This document shows positions 1 through 12,513 of a stretch of DNA of 64,000 bases, in pieces; the stretch's first letter is position 1; each line of letters opens with the position of its first letter. The notes under the pieces were generated by a model. The model did not search any database, was not told where the DNA came from, and saw only the letters and a list, made by a program, of their open reading frames with translations. Location: assembly GCA_020746835.1 (NCBI GenBank), contig JAGPNK010000017.1, forward strand, positions 186,001 through 250,000. The letters are read 5' to 3'. The translations under genes and the position numbers were made by a program. Origin of the DNA: Stachybotrys elegans (lineage: Eukaryota; Ascomycota; Sordariomycetes; Hypocreales; Stachybotryaceae).

Positions 1-1207
1 GTGCTTCCGAGTGTCGCCTGATAAAGAGCTCCCTCGTCTCGAACCCATCCAGGAACTCCTCCGACACGAGAATTGGCCGACACCAGACGGGCCGAATGTA
101 CTCGTTCTCACCTGGCCCGCCTCCATCCAAGTTTTGTGGCTCCGTATCAGCCGAGACGAGTGGAAGAACAACGACTGTAGCGGCGGGAGGCCCGTCATCT
201 TTGACCGGAAGGCGACACCCGAGTGATACGTAAATTAGCTTGTCGTACATCGGATCGACCCGCGTCGCTGCCTTGAGCTGCAAGCCTTTCTGGTGGATGG
301 AGAAGGTAGGAGGTACGACACCATTGATGATGCACGATTGAACCTCTCGGCAGTTCTTGAAGTGCGTGGGCAGAGGTGCCAGTATCGACGACTCGTCCAA
401 TCTCCAGCTACAACACGACTCTTCCAACCCCCACGAGAGGATGGAGCTATCGCCGCTGACCTTCATAATCTCCTCCTGCAAACGTCGAAAGGCCTTGATG
501 CCCTCGCCGTAGAGCATGGCAATGTTGATATTAAAGATGCCCAACAGGCAATACGCGAGGTCCTCTTGTCGCTTCGTCTCCCGCTCCGCCACCCACGACA
601 GGCGCTCAGCGACGCTGGCCTTGGACAGTCGCTCATAGCTGCTCATGGCAGGGAACCCAAGGTAATCGCCAATGTAGCCCAGCCCGATGCCGGTGATCTC
701 GGCAATCAGGTAGCGCAGCTCCGTCTTGGTCCCGAGGAAGCGCCATGAAGCGTCGTAGAAGTCAATCTCGGCGGGCGCGAGGAGTTCCTGCAACGTCCAG
801 CCCCTGGTGAACCACCTGGCCTTGCGGAACTGCGAGGTCTCGGCCGCCACGTCCTCGCCCTCGGCCACGTCGGAGAGCAGCGCGATGCAAATGTCGGCCT
901 GCTCGTACCACCGGAACATGGAGTTTATCGACTCCTGCAGCTCCGCGCTGCTCGTCTGGTCCATGCAGCATGTGTCGATCCAGACATGGCTCAGGCCGTA
1001 CTGGCAGGCTAGGCGACATGTGTTCTCAATCTTGTGCCAGCCGAGCTTCTCGCGCACGTCGGCACGTTCGCGCGGGTCCGTCGATCGCACGTCCTGGTGC
1101 GTAACCTCATCGTCGCCCCAAGTGTGCGAGAGGATGGCATATGGAGGCAGCAAGGGTCCCTCGGGCAGCTGCTCGAGGCGGAACGTGACGGCATTGAGCA
1201 GCCACAT
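1..1207 (-). CDS. HET-domain (heterokaryon incompatibility) protein, 3' end beyond window
   Basis: From an ATG at 1207 the minus strand is open for about 402 codons and runs off the left edge, so the C-terminus is missing. Family motifs are clear: YAILSHTW at residues 23-30, VWIDTCCMD at 75-83 and a TRGWTLQELLAP block at 134-145, followed by the usual stretch on an igniting small-cluster assignment of reading frame up to position 1. HET domains occur in fungal allorecognition proteins that trigger cell death when unlike strains fuse; partner and specificity cannot be read here. No intron is needed in the visible part. The gene is divergent from the esterase at 1724. Whether a NACHT or repeat domain follows outside the window is unknown. 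The family call is firm, the biological role is inferred from the family. Confidence 0.86.
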   Translation of the reverse strand, partial: MWLLNAVTFRLEQLPEGPLLPPYAILSHTWGDDEVTHQDVRSTDPRERADVREKLGWHKIENTCRLACQYGLSHVWIDTCCMDQTSSAELQESINSMFRWYEQADICIALLSDVAEGEDVAAETSQFRKARWFTRGWTLQELLAPAEIDFYDASWRFLGTKTELRYLIAEITGIGLGYIGDYLGFPAMSSYERLSKASVAERLSWVAERETKRQEDLAYCLLGIFNINIAMLYGEGIKAFRRLQEEIMKVSGDSSILSWGLEESCCSWRLDESSILAPLPTHFKNCREVQSCIINGVVPPTFSIHQKGLQLKAATRVDPMYDKLIYVSLGCRLPVKDDGPPAATVVVLPLVSADTEPQNLDGGGPGENEYIRPVWCRPILVSEEFLDGFETRELFIRRHSEA

Positions 1208-1723
1208 GCTCTCGCGCGAGCATTTTGCTCGAGAAACAGGATCATGACAGCTTGGCCACCTTTCGTTAGTACCTGCAGGCCAATGAGGGGCAGAAGAGCA
1301 GGGGTCAAGTCAGCAGAGGCAGCAGATTCGTCAATGCGTGAATCCTCCAGCATTGAAGAGCACTGTCAATTCGGTTTACAATATTACAGACGCCAATGGT
1401 GGAATTGACACCTTTGCCGGGACAGATGCAGAGGTTGTTCAGCTAACCAATCCTCGCCCCTGTCCTCGCCTCTGTCCTCGCCTCTGGTTTGGTCTTGGCA
1501 TAACGACCGTTTGCTAGTCCCTCGGCTCATCATTGCGACGATGATGCCGAATAATCCATCAACCATGGGTCGGCCACAGAATCGACGACAGCCCGGCTCT
1601 TTTAGATCCAGGAACCCCGCTGCAGGGGAGCCATCCCCATGGGGAGAGCCCCGGTGCATGAAGCCATTTAAGACGATGCTGGCTCCATAGGGAGAGCGCG
1701 TCACGGGCAGGCTTATTATCACG
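1208..1723. other. Divergent intergenic region, HET gene / esterase
   Basis: About 0.5 kb separating two divergent starts, so it should hold both promoters. I see a short tandem repeat at 1451-1486 and no convincing coding frame. Confidence 0.5.
1451..1486. repeat. Three tandem copies of a 12-bp unit
   Basis: The unit TCCTCGCCYCTG is repeated three times head to tail (1451-1462, 1463-1474, 1475-1486); the first copy differs at one base. It lies in the shared upstream region of the HET gene and the esterase. Confidence 0.8.
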
Positions 1724-3382
1724 ATGAGGCCGCAGCTCGTTGCTGCTCTTGCCGGCGTCGCTTCGGCCTTTCCAGCAGCGCAGGATCTGCTGGCAAACCT
1801 CGACTACGGGACCTTTCAGGGCGCTTACTCCAGCAGGTACAACATCTCGTACTGGCAAAAGATACCATATGCGGCGCCGCCTGTAGGGGAGAATCGCTTT
1901 CGGGCGCCGCAGCCCCCGTTGTCAATTGAGGGCGTGTATGACTCGAGCCAGAGATTCGACATGTGTCCCCAGCGCACGGTAAGAGCGGCTCTTAAGAACA
2001 CACGCGATGATGACTGACAAGTTAGGTTAATGGCTCCGAGGACTGCCTCTATCTCGGACTGTACTCCCGGCCCTGGACGCCTAGTCAGCCCCTGCGCCCC
2101 GTCATAGTCACGTTTCATGGCGGCGGCTTCGTGCAAGGCGCTGCGACATTTACACCGCCTCCCTCTGCGTACCCGATCCTCAATGTATCTGAGACAATGA
2201 ACCTGCTGTTTGTGTACCCCAGCTACCGCCTCAATGCCTTTGGCTTCCTACCCGGACGCGAGATTGCTGCCGATGACATGTCCGACACCAATGCCGGCCT
2301 GCGCGACCAAGAATATGTTCTCCAGTGGACGAGAAAGTACATTCGCCAATTCGGAGGAGATCCCGACAAGGTTACCGTCTGGGGCCAGAGTGCTGGCGGA
2401 GGAAGCGTCCTGGCGCAGGTGATTGCATCCCGCCATCGTAGTGGAGAGCCATTGTTCGACAAAGCCCTCGCTTCAAGTCCTTTCTGGCCAAAGACCTATC
2501 GCTACGACAGTGCGGAAGCGCAGGATATCTACGACACCCTGGCCAAGCTGACGGGCTGTGCGGGAGCCGACAGTCTCAAATGCTTGAAGACTGTAGACGT
2601 GCAAAAGATTCGCGACGCGAGCCTCGTCATCACAGATAGCCACAAATGGACTACGTCGTCATTCACCTGGGGCCCCGTCGTAGGCGACGACTTCTTGCCC
2701 GTACCGTTATCTCAGGCGACAAGTGAGAAAGCCATTGTGCCGCACGCATTTAGCATGTACAATACCCACGAGGGCGAGAGCTTTATCAATGCGACCGTCA
2801 GCGCGGCAGGCGATTTTGACATTTGGCTCGAGGACTATCTGCCGGGGCTTAGCAAATGCGATGTCTCACAGATCGGGAGGCTATACCCACCGTCGGGCAT
2901 CATCAGTGAGACCGAGTCGTACAGCGACGCCTTCACGCGCGCCGGGCTCGTCTACCGCGACACGGTACTGACATGCCCTGCCCTGTGGACGGCGGGCGCC
3001 GCGGAAACTGGGTGGCTAGGCGAATATACCATGGCACCCGCGCGGCATGCGAGCGACGTGTACTGGTGGAACACGATCAATGAAGCGCATACAAGAGATT
3101 TGCTGCACTACCAGGGATATGCGGGTAAGACTAGACAAAGAAAAGTGTTGTTCCCGACAGAGCTGACTGACTGTCTGGCTTACAGGAGCACTCGCATCTT
3201 TCTTTGCGACGGGGGATCCCAATAAGTTGAAGCTCACGGAGCCCGCGGTGGCAGGGACGCCAAAACTCGCCTCCGGAAAGCGGTGGATTATAGATGAGGC
3301 AGGGTTTGGGACTGGAGACGTCGCATTGATCAAGCAGCGTCGCAATCTCTGGAGAAGGCTTTCGCACAAGATACCTATCTAG
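1724..3382 (+). CDS. Secreted type-B carboxylesterase/lipase
   Basis: Three exons, 1724-1978, 2026-3124 and 3186-3382, give 516 residues, a normal length for the family; introns are 47 and 61 bp with GT-AG ends. A hydrophobic N-terminus (about residues 1-18) suggests secretion. The oxyanion-hole motif HGGGF is at about 116-120, the nucleophile elbow GQSAGGG has its Ser near residue 207, an acidic segment THEGESF follows, and the HASDVYWW block near residue 430 should supply the catalytic His. The enzyme hydrolyses ester bonds of unknown substrates. It stands alone, without clear pathway partners. Alternatives within the family (lipase, cholinesterase-like) cannot be separated from sequence. 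Confidence 0.88.
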
Positions 3383-5936
3383 GCGTGGACGGCATGTTTT
3401 CTGCAAATCATTGCGGAAAACAACTATGAACAGCAGGATTTGTTCAAAAGTATCCCCTCTCGTGTTGCAACGAATGACCGGGCCTTTGTTCTCTTGGACG
3501 CGTCGTGGATGGCAGAGTGTTAATTATTACTCTTCGAGCATCATAAATTGGGCTGGCCATATTCTGCTCCATCTATGTCCAAGAACCCCATCAACTGTGG
3601 GTATGGGACCTGGAACCATTAACATATCGTCCGAGCTTGATGGATGGTGTCGAATATTTGCGTGGGTAGCCAACACGTACCATCTATTCTTCCAAGGAGG
3701 TAAACACCCAACAATTGCTAAACCCCCAATGCTCACTCACAAACACGCAAATATTTCAATCTGAATAGATTGATTGCGAGAGTAGACGAGTGAACTACCT
3801 CCCGTGTGCAACTCCGCCCGCTACCTACGCCTCGTTCGTCGAACAACTAATTTGGTGTCCAGTTACTGTTCTTGGTACAGAAGTAGGCGATTATAGCAGA
3901 CACACAACGAGAGAATCGCTCCTCCGAGCCCTTAGTCCTCTGGACTTTCTCGCGGGCAATGCTTGAACACTGGGAAAGGCACGCAATAGTCAGAGTAGTA
4001 AATCGGAAGCCCCACGAGAGTGGTGAAAGGGCGCTTATGGCCAGCTTCAAGACGACTGGCCTAGTGATACATGTCCCGATAAGAAATAAAGTTAGGCAAT
4101 GAGTCGGTAGAGCTGGACGGGGTCGAGAACTTGGCACGGTTGATGTCTCAGACAATGTCTGGCCGTGCATTAATGGAAGCAGCCAGACACAGGTGCAAGA
4201 CAAGGCCGTGATATTCTTCCAGAGTCTAGCTGCACATCCTGCAGGTGGCTTGTGGGTAAATAGGGAAGGGGAATCCCATCGCAGCCAGTTTCCATGCATC
4301 GACTGTGAATGAAGTGTCAAGGAGTGGTGACTTCTGGTGATACATGTAAGAACGACTTTGAACAGATTGCACAATTGTAAACTCGCTGTCATGGTGTTTA
4401 TGGCCAGTTCAAATGCAAGGCCTTGGATGGCTCGCGCACATATTCTCGTCAGAACGGCCGACGAACATAACGCAACTTCTCCATGATATGAAGAGAGGTC
4501 GTTGCATCAAAGCGCTCGGTGGTATGTAGAAGACTCGTCATGGGCATGGCTAACTCAGCCCCAGAAATATAACGAGCCATTATAGAGACAAATCACCCAT
4601 CATTTGAAGGTTTCACGAACCCAGCTGAGGAGAAACAGTGGAGATCGGAGAATAATATGGCGGACGGTGAAGAGAAGGGGATTCCATGCCCCTCGGCTAT
4701 TCTGTTTCTCCAAATGAATTCTAACCGATTGGTCAATGGCATGAATTGCATGTATTTGAAGAAGCTAGGGACAGGACAGGATGCAAAGGTGCAAAGGTGT
4801 AGTGGTTCGAGTAGGGCTTTTCGAGGGCAAGATGCAACTGATTGAACATCCTCATGAACTCGACTCTGGAAGGTGACTGAGTCTAAAGCAGCCAATTGCT
4901 TGACTCGCATAATGAGTGCTCAGCAAGAATTATTTACGCGCTCATAACCGAAGCGATTACACAATTCCCGTCTATCGTCTAGGCATCATGTACCTTCGCC
5001 ATCAAGGAAAATGCAATGGAGCTGCGACCATCAGAAACACGGGACAGCGGCCAGGGGAAATTGCTCTGATGAAGAGAATCCGCGATTGGGCTGAGAGGTG
5101 GCAAGACAACAGGCCATGCTAGTAGGGACTCGAAGCCCATCGTCTCCGGCAAAATGCAAGGCTGCGTCATTCTGAGTCCTGACAGCCATCTGTCGCCTGT
5201 CTGAGACCACGCCTGTCGGTGATGATAGGCGTTGAGGGGCGATGCAACCACGATTTAATGTGCTCATGTCATGCTACGTCAGGAACCGATGGCGAGAACT
5301 GCGTTGGTGCGTCGCTTGTCCGAGATAGTACAGGATCGTCGGAGAGATAAGCTGACAGTCTACAACTCACATCCCATGCAATCATCAATCATCCGACGCC
5401 CCGATATCTATGGACAGCAACAGCAAAGACACCAGCGTGAGACTTTTCCCACCGCCCTCCTGGCACACAGTCTCACCAAGCCACGGCCCTCCCCTAAAAG
5501 ACCCCTGCCCAGCCATGTTGGCACCCATTGGTCACACCACATGCCGTAATTGTGCGGCTGAAGTGGATGGTCGGCAGATGCGCTGGTTGGCGCCAGCGGA
5601 GTCGAGATTGCATGGATCAAGGTAGCTGAGAGCCAGGTTGATTCGTCCCAACTCGTCCAATCGACGCAACCGAGACTGGCCAGACAATCAAAGCCACGAA
5701 TCCACCCCGGCCTGCCTTTCCCCTCTTCTGTCGCTCTCCCGTATGTCGTTGCCCTCCCCATGTTTCGGCGATTACGGGAGGGTCCTGTTTGTTCGAGCAG
5801 CCCGGCCCAGCCTCTCGCCTGGGGTGCTTGCTGCTCTCGTCAAAACTCTTCTTCTTCCTGATGTGCGCATGCCGTCATGGCCTCGAGAACGCTCTCCGAG
5901 TTATGCTGTCAATTATCCTGAACCCGTCGTAGTAAC
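3383..5936. other. 2.5-kb intergenic region without convincing gene
   Basis: Several ATG frames occur here (the longest is 181 codons on the minus strand, 3847-4392), but none shows family motifs, biased codon use or a plausible spliced extension. I see no tRNA and no transposon ends. The 3' part should contain the promoter of the CSC1-like gene. Confidence 0.5.
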
Positions 5937-8900
5937 ATGTCCGCGCAGCACGAGTCTGTCGCCAGTGGCCATTGGGCCCAATGGCTTGTTGCCCGACAGC
6001 TCAGCCTCGTAAGAAGACCCCTGACTCTGGGCTCGCCTCGGGACCGGACTATGCGGAACGGCGGACGTTGAGCTAACGAATGGCATCGCATCATCCAGGA
6101 CCAGCAGGACGACCCGCGACTCGGTGCCGGCCGCAACGATTCCGACGGCGGCGGCACGCTGAGCACCAATGCCGGCAGCACCACGGCATCTGCCTCGAAG
6201 CTCGGCGCCACCTTTGTCCCGATTGTCATCTACCTCGCCGTCTGCCTCGTCGTCTTTCTTACCCTGCGCCCTCGATGCAAGCGAGTCTACGGCCCTCGGG
6301 CGATACCAGCGCTCCGGCTGCCATAGTATGTAGCGATCGCCTTGTCGTGGCGATGCGGCATCCCGGATGCTTGCTAATGAAACCAGCGCGGCCAGTCCCG
6401 AGTTGCCTGACGGCTGGTTCGATTGGATCAAGCCCTTCTTTCGGATCCCCGACTCGTACGTCCTCAACAACGTCTCGCTCGATGCCTTCTTCTTCCTCCG
6501 CTACCTCAAGGTCCTGCGAACGATTTGCATCGCCGGCTGCTGCATAATATGGCCCATCCTGTTGCCAATCCATGGCACGGGAGGAAAGGGATCGATTCAG
6601 CTCGACATGCTGACCATGGGTAATGTCGAGGACCCGAGGTTCTTCTTTGCCCACGCCTTTGTTGCTTGGATTTTCTTCGGTCAGCTCCGCCCCTCTGTGC
6701 TTTGGAGAGGATTTTCTCTAATTCGTGCAGGCTTTATTCTCTTCATGATTGTCCGGGAGTGCATCTACTTTGTCAATCTCAGGCAGGCCTATCTCTCGTC
6801 ACCCTACTATGCCGACCGCGTAGAATCGAGGACGATGCTGATCACGGGCGTCCCTCGCCAGTATCTTGACGAGCGTCGCTTGCGCAAACTGTACGGACCT
6901 ACGGCCAAGCGGATATGGATCCCCCGAACGGCCAAACCCCTCGTCAACATGGTCAAAGAGCGGGAGCAGACGGCCATGCGCTTGGAGAAGGCTGAGATTG
7001 AGCTCATCAAGAAGGCCAATGCCAAGCGACAGAAGCATCTCCGAAAGCATCCAGAGGCGGCGGACCAAGTCCCAAATCCTGGTCACGACCTGCCCCTCGA
7101 CCTGCCCCTCGACCTGCAGAGCCTCGAAAAGGACTCCGCGGAGCCCCAGTCACTGCCCGAGACAATGGAGGACGAGTATGTCCACCCATACGGGCTTCAT
7201 TCCTCGTTACCCGATGTGCGCGGCTCCGTGGCAGCCCTCTGGCTTCCCGCCTCTTCACGTCCTCACCATCGACCTCTGGGCAACTACTTCCGGCGCGTCG
7301 ACACAATCCGCTGGACTCGCAGTCGCCTCAAGTCGCTCAACCAGGCCGTCTACAAGCTGCGCCGCGTAGTCGCCCGAGGGGACGGCGACACGCTCCCCGC
7401 TGCGTTTGTCGAGTTTGACTCGCAGGAGAACGCCCAGGCCGCCCAGCAGACTCTCATCCACCATCGACCGTTCCAGATGGCTACGCGCCTGCTCGGCATC
7501 CGCCCGAACGAGGTTATTTGGAGCTCTCTGCGCATGCCCTGGTGGGAAATCATTGTCCGCAGAACGTTTGTTACCATTGTCATCATTGCCGCCATCATCT
7601 TCTGGTCTATTCCATCTGCCTTTGTGGGACTTGTATCCAACATCGAGTCCCTCAGCACGTTCCCGTTACTCACATGGATCACTCTTTTGCCTCAGCCAAT
7701 TTTGGGCTTCTTGAGCGGCTTCATTCCCCCATTCGCCCTCTCCCTCCTCATGGCTCTAGTGCCTGCCATGCTCCGATGTAAGTCGACACCATGCGACACA
7801 TTGACACTCGTGCTAACAGGCTTAGTTTGTGCCACTCTCGCTGGCGTCCCATCCCGGGTCATGGTTGAGCTTTACTGTCAGCAGGGCTACTTTCCATTCC
7901 AGGTCGTTCAGGTCTTCCTCATCACTACCCTGACGTCTGCAGCTTCTGGCGCCGTCGTTGAAATTATTCAAGAGCCCTTTCAAGCCCAGGATCTCCTTGC
8001 TCAAAACATACCCAGAGCCTCCAACTTTTATCTCTCCTACATCCTCATCCAGTCCATTGCCGCAGGGGCCGGCGGGCTCTTACATCTATTCGATCTTTTC
8101 CGCCATCAAATTTTCTCCAGACTTATCAGCATTCCCCGCGCCCAGCATAAGCTATGGAGTCGACTGAGGCCTGTTCACTGGGGCGGCGTTTTCCCCGTAT
8201 TCACCAACATGGGAGTGATAGGTAATGTCTACTTCTCTGTTTGCGAACTTTACTGATCATCTTAGTGATGGCATACGCCTGTATTGCACCTCTGATCCTC
8301 ATATTTGCGGCTGCAGGTATGGCTTTTATGCACATTGTATGGCGCTACAACCTCATCTATGTCTATGACTCGGATATGGATAGTATGGGGCTTTTTTACC
8401 CTCGTGCGCTCAAGCAGCTCATCGTCGGTCTATACATCGCCGAGATCTGTCTCATTGGGCTGTTCCTCCTTAATGGAGCGTTCGGGCCTATGATTCTCTT
8501 GGCTTTGCTCTTATTCACCACTGCGTTGGTTCATTTCACACTCGGAGATGCCGTCGCACCTCTGGTGCAAAACCTGCCGCAAACACTTGCACTCGAGGAA
8601 GATATTAGGGAAGAAGAGCGTGCGGCGGCGGCGGCAGCCGCAGAACCCGTGAACCATAACGAGTCTGCCGGGGCAGCTAATGACTATTACGACACAGAGC
8701 AAGCGTTTGGGGATGATAACGCGACAGATTCCGACGAGGAGCAGGATGATTCGACTGAGGAGCATGCCGTATCCGGCAACCGTGCTTTAGAAGGCTCAGA
8801 TGACATCAAACTAATCCTCACGCAGTGGCTGAAAAGCACGGCACAGACCCAGGTAGAGCGCGAGGTTAAGGCCTCCGGCCTGACACAGACACTCAACAGG

Positions 8901-9248
8901 CTCAAGTTCTGGAGCGTCAAAGTCACGGGCGAACCACCCAACTTTCTCGTACGATGGTTTCATCCTGAAATATACGATGACTTTGTCGCACTGCGCAAGA
9001 TGCTCCCGGACCAGGTTGAGCAACCGGAGCAGAATGGCATCCACAGAGATTATCTCCCCACCGAAATGTGGTTGGATAAACCGACTCTATGGATTCCGCG
9101 GGATGAGGCACGCGTGAGCCGGCAAGAAGTGGCACACACGAAGCCATCTGCTCCAATTACTGACCTGGGAGCTCGGTTGGATGAGAAGGGCAAGGTATTT
9201 GTGCAGCTTGAGAAGGCACCGTTTAGAGAACCCAGGCCAGATCTATAG
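5937..9248 (+). CDS. CSC1/RSN1-type (DUF221) calcium-permeable stress-gated channel family protein
   Basis: Five exons, 5937-6008, 6099-6325, 6387-7777, 7820-8221 and 8266-9248, join in frame to 1024 residues, typical of fungal CSC1/RSN1 proteins. An N-terminal hydrophobic segment follows a short polar leader. Then come the conserved PELPDGWFDW and KIPD-like region, a cytosolic RRM-like loop, and a C-terminal bundle of about seven to eight membrane helices carrying a conserved ELY...YFPFQVVQVF block. The tail (about 830-1000) is acidic and soluble. Family members are osmosensitive cation channels or lipid scramblase-like proteins of plasma or ER membrane. The third intron is only 42 bp, a multiple of three without a stop, so its retention would still be translated. 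The start at 5937 gives a phase-correct first exon, but the true N-terminus is less certain than the rest. Confidence 0.88.
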
Positions 9249-9965
9249 ATGCAATACACAATATCCAATGACGGCGTCTCCTCTATTGGTGTTACTCTTA
9301 TATGTGATGACAGCAATGTAGAGTGATATGATGAATTGATGAAGCCTCATCATGACCCATGAGGGGCCAGTTTAAGTGTGGATGGAATATTCAAGGTCCA
9401 TTCATAACAATTTAGCCAACTAGCCATCCCACCTTCGGCATGACACCTTGTTTGGTATTTGGAGGTTGATAGTCTGGTTCAGGTATCTGATCGTCATGTA
9501 AGGCCTCGTTACCGATCTTAATTGAGAGCAAAAGTATGCCAAGAACGGCACAACGGCCGGTATATCCTACTGGACGAGCCAAGATCATTGCTCAATATAT
9601 CAACCTTCCTATTTTGGTCGAAATTATCGAAAGTTCCTATCAATGCTTCGAGAAGCAGTAACGAGAAGACGCTACTTGTACGATAAGAGAAATCGACTGT
9701 AATGAGGGCATTTATCTCACTTTTCGAAGAGGAACGAAACCACGGCCTCGCAATGGCGTTCGAATTTGCCAAACTGGCCTTAACTGACTGCGAAACCCAT
9801 AAATGACCCGTATTCTATTCCTTCTGGTGCCATCCCGCCCTAGCAAGATAGACGGAAAGCATATTATTAATCCCCATTGTTTTTATAACCCGCACATAGA
9901 GGAACTAACTTCTTGCCAGTTTCATTATTCGCTCATGCTTCAACACTGTCGATACAGACGGCAAT
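9249..9965. other. Intergenic region, nothing recognised
   Basis: About 0.7 kb between the channel gene and the decayed dehydrogenase. It is AT-richer than the flanking exons. No coding frame, RNA gene or repeat was recognised. Confidence 0.45.
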
Positions 9966-10803
9966 ATGGATGACAAGACCTGGGTGATTATCGGCGCATC
10001 GCGGGGGATCGGACTCGAATTTGTCAAGCAACTACTTGAGTCTGGCAACAGAGTCGTCGCAGCTGTGCGCGATATATCCGCAGCACCACAACTGTCGGAC
10101 TTGATAGCCTCGAAGCAAGCGGAAGACAGGTGTGTCGTGCTACAGTGCGATGTCTCAAACGACGACAGCATCAGTGTGAGTCGATCCCGACACAACGGAA
10201 ATGTATGGTCATCAATTCTCATCACGGTGCTGAACTGACATGGCAGATCATTCTCGAACTTTGCTCTGCACCTACACACGAATACGATTGGGCCAATTAT
10301 CTGCGCACAGAAGATGATCAACCTGGCTCCTGGTTCCCCACCAGCAAAGGTCGTCTTCATCTCCTCTGACTCCGGGTCGGCGACCCGATTTCTGGACTAC
10401 GAGGACGGCTTCGGGGCGTACGCAGCAAGCAAGAGTGCCCTGAACCAAATGCTGCGACACATGGCTGCGGAGCTACGACGATCCAAGGAAAACAAGAACA
10501 AGACTGTGGTCCTGGCACTCCACCCTGGAGAAGTGGAAACGCGAGTGCCCAATCCTCTTTGAGTGGGATGTGCTAACCGATCCAACAGGGATATGGCTAA
10601 TATCGAGCTGGGCTGGGACGTCAAGGGCTCGATCAGGCCGCCAGAGAGCGTGGCCGGGATGTTGAAGGTGATTGCGGAGAAGGATGGACATGATACCGGC
10701 ACTTTCTGGTGCTGGGATGGCAGAGTAAGTACACACTACGTACATGCAATACGGCTCGGAGATAGCCAAAGACTAATTTGTGCGATAGAGTCACCCTTGG
10801 TAA
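9966..10803 (+). pseudogene. Decayed short-chain dehydrogenase/reductase (C-factor-like)
   Basis: The N-terminus is a good Rossmann start (GASRGIG, residues 8-14) and a DV motif follows at about residue 62. Homology resumes at 10260 with the HTNTIGP block, then a VFISSDSGS segment and the catalytic YAASK pattern at about 10419-10433, LHPGEV at 10519, and an ending that splices cleanly (donor after 10724, last exon 10789-10803, ending SHPW). Two breaks are visible. The region between the DV motif and HTNTIGP is much shorter than in intact SDRs, lacking the NNAG-like strand, and no GT-AG pair near 10174-10247 restores frame. At the next intron (about 10545-10588) the only good splice pair shifts frame by one and meets a stop. 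I infer a pseudogene; assembly error is the alternative. Confidence 0.7.
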
Positions 10804-12513
10804 AGAATCGTTGTCCATTCTGGCCATCACGCCCTCGGTTAAAATCGACGCCTCGATAGGTTAAATGCTTGTCATGTCAGCAAACCAGCACACTCATGCA
10901 AGCGATGTAACGTGGGTGGACTGGGTATGATTCAGACATGACAAACTCGGCCGATGTGGATGTGATTTTGTAACAATGACGAAGAGCTGTCGTTCTTCAC
11001 TTGCCGTCCCATCATCCCCTCCACTGCTGGAGCAGCAAGCGAGGCTTCAGAGCCCCAGCAAGCACGAGTAGGACCGAAGATCCACAGCACGCCAAGCCCG
11101 GTAGCGACCTGGAACTGTGATGAACCGCCTTTTCAGCTACACACGTGGATGCCTTCATTTCAGCTGAGCGGTCCCCTCACGAGACCAAACTCCATGGATG
11201 AGGGCCAGGCTCCCGGTCGTTGGCCGTTGCTGACAGGATCGATCCTCGCGACCTGTGCCTATTCCTCGTGGATCCTTGTGGCAGCATCCCTTGTTATTGG
11301 TGGGTTGTCCCCTCCCTCTCCGTCGGTGATGGGGAGAGGACGCCTTGGCTTTGTGCCCCCTCAGGCGAGCGGCGAGCAGGCGAGAAAAACTCGACGTCGA
11401 TCGTTTCCTCGAAGGAAACAAATCGCTGTCAGAACGGCAACCTCCATCAGGGGCTGCCCCGTAGCTCCACCCCAAAAGGTACGCAGCCCCCTGACAGCTG
11501 AAGTCCCAATGCAGCGCTGCCAAGGATTTCTCTCCTGCGCTGACGGGGACTGTAGGAGGGAGAACAGGGAGGACGCAGCGTCGGCCGTCGACCGCCTATT
11601 CCTGACGACTGCCTTGTGCCGGGCATTAAGATGCGCGTGCTATAGCTGTCAAACTCCCGTGGTATTATAGACACAGATATCGTGTTAAGACAGCATAACG
11701 GGAAGGTATCATAGCATGTTATTCCGAAACGGCGGCTCGGGAAGCCCACAGCGGATCTCCTCTCCTGGATCGCCCGATTGCCGACAGGCCCCGTTTGCTG
11801 TACCAACGTTTGAGGAGAGGGCGTCTAGGATGGCGATCTATGGTGCCAGGTGAAGCATCGACACCGAGACAGCTACGGAGTACGAGGCCATCGCAACAGC
11901 TCCCGAGCACTCAGCCAGTCTCAGCTGCATACATCCGTAGGCCCCTCCCCTCCCCTTCGTAAGCCGCGTCACCTAGATTCGGCCGGGTGTCGTCATTACG
12001 CGTGCAGCCTTTACTACAGCCGGCCCCCATGCCGCAGCAGAAAGGAGCAAAAACCAATCTAGCCGAGTAAATAGTCATATAAACCCCATGCCTGATGACA
12101 TCAGAAGGGGAATGATATGCCTCGAAGGATGAGCATGGCCGACGCCCGTTGGCCCGCCCTCGTTTAAACTACTTGTCAACGGCTTCGTGGCTTGCAGCGG
12201 CTATTCTCCCGGGGGGTCCAAATCGGGGGGGCGTCTGACAGGGCCAAGGGGCCCGGTTTAGCTGTTCTCTGCTCTGCCTGCTCCGTGGGCTAGGTGCTAG
12301 CTTGGCTAGAAGCATCTTGGGGCTGGCAGGCCGGAGTGTGGAGCGGGAGCGCTGATGTCCATCGCAATATGGCCGGGGTTAAGAGGGAGAGGAGCGATAC
12401 CAGGTATAAATATCAGGGACGAGAGAGCTCATCTATCCGAGGAAAGAGATTTTCATCCCTAGTCTCTCCCTTCTCCAGAGACTTGCCTCTTCAAGTCCTT
12501 GCTCAAAGCAATC
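10804..12513. other. 1.7-kb intergenic region upstream of FAD oxidase
   Basis: Open frames here (for example 11149-11670 plus) are GC-rich but have no family motif and are matched by equally long frames on the other strand, so I do not call a gene. The right end carries a TATA box for the downstream oxidase. Confidence 0.5.
12405..12412 (+). promoter_or_regulatory. TATA box of the FAD-linked oxidase gene
   Basis: TATAAATA lies 109 bp before the ATG at 12514, a usual distance for a fungal core promoter with a short 5' leader. Confidence 0.55.

Noticed and set aside
3847..4392. 181-codon minus-strand frame between the esterase and the CSC1-like gene
   Set aside because: No family motif, unusual Ser/His/Cys-rich composition, no plausible start context or splicing partner.
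6080..6547. 155-codon frame in the second exon region of the CSC1-like gene
   Set aside because: It is an alternative frame across exon and intron sequence of a well-supported gene.
11149..11670. 173-codon plus-strand frame upstream of the FAD oxidase
   Set aside because: Comparable frames exist on the other strand, no motif, and a promoter region is expected here.
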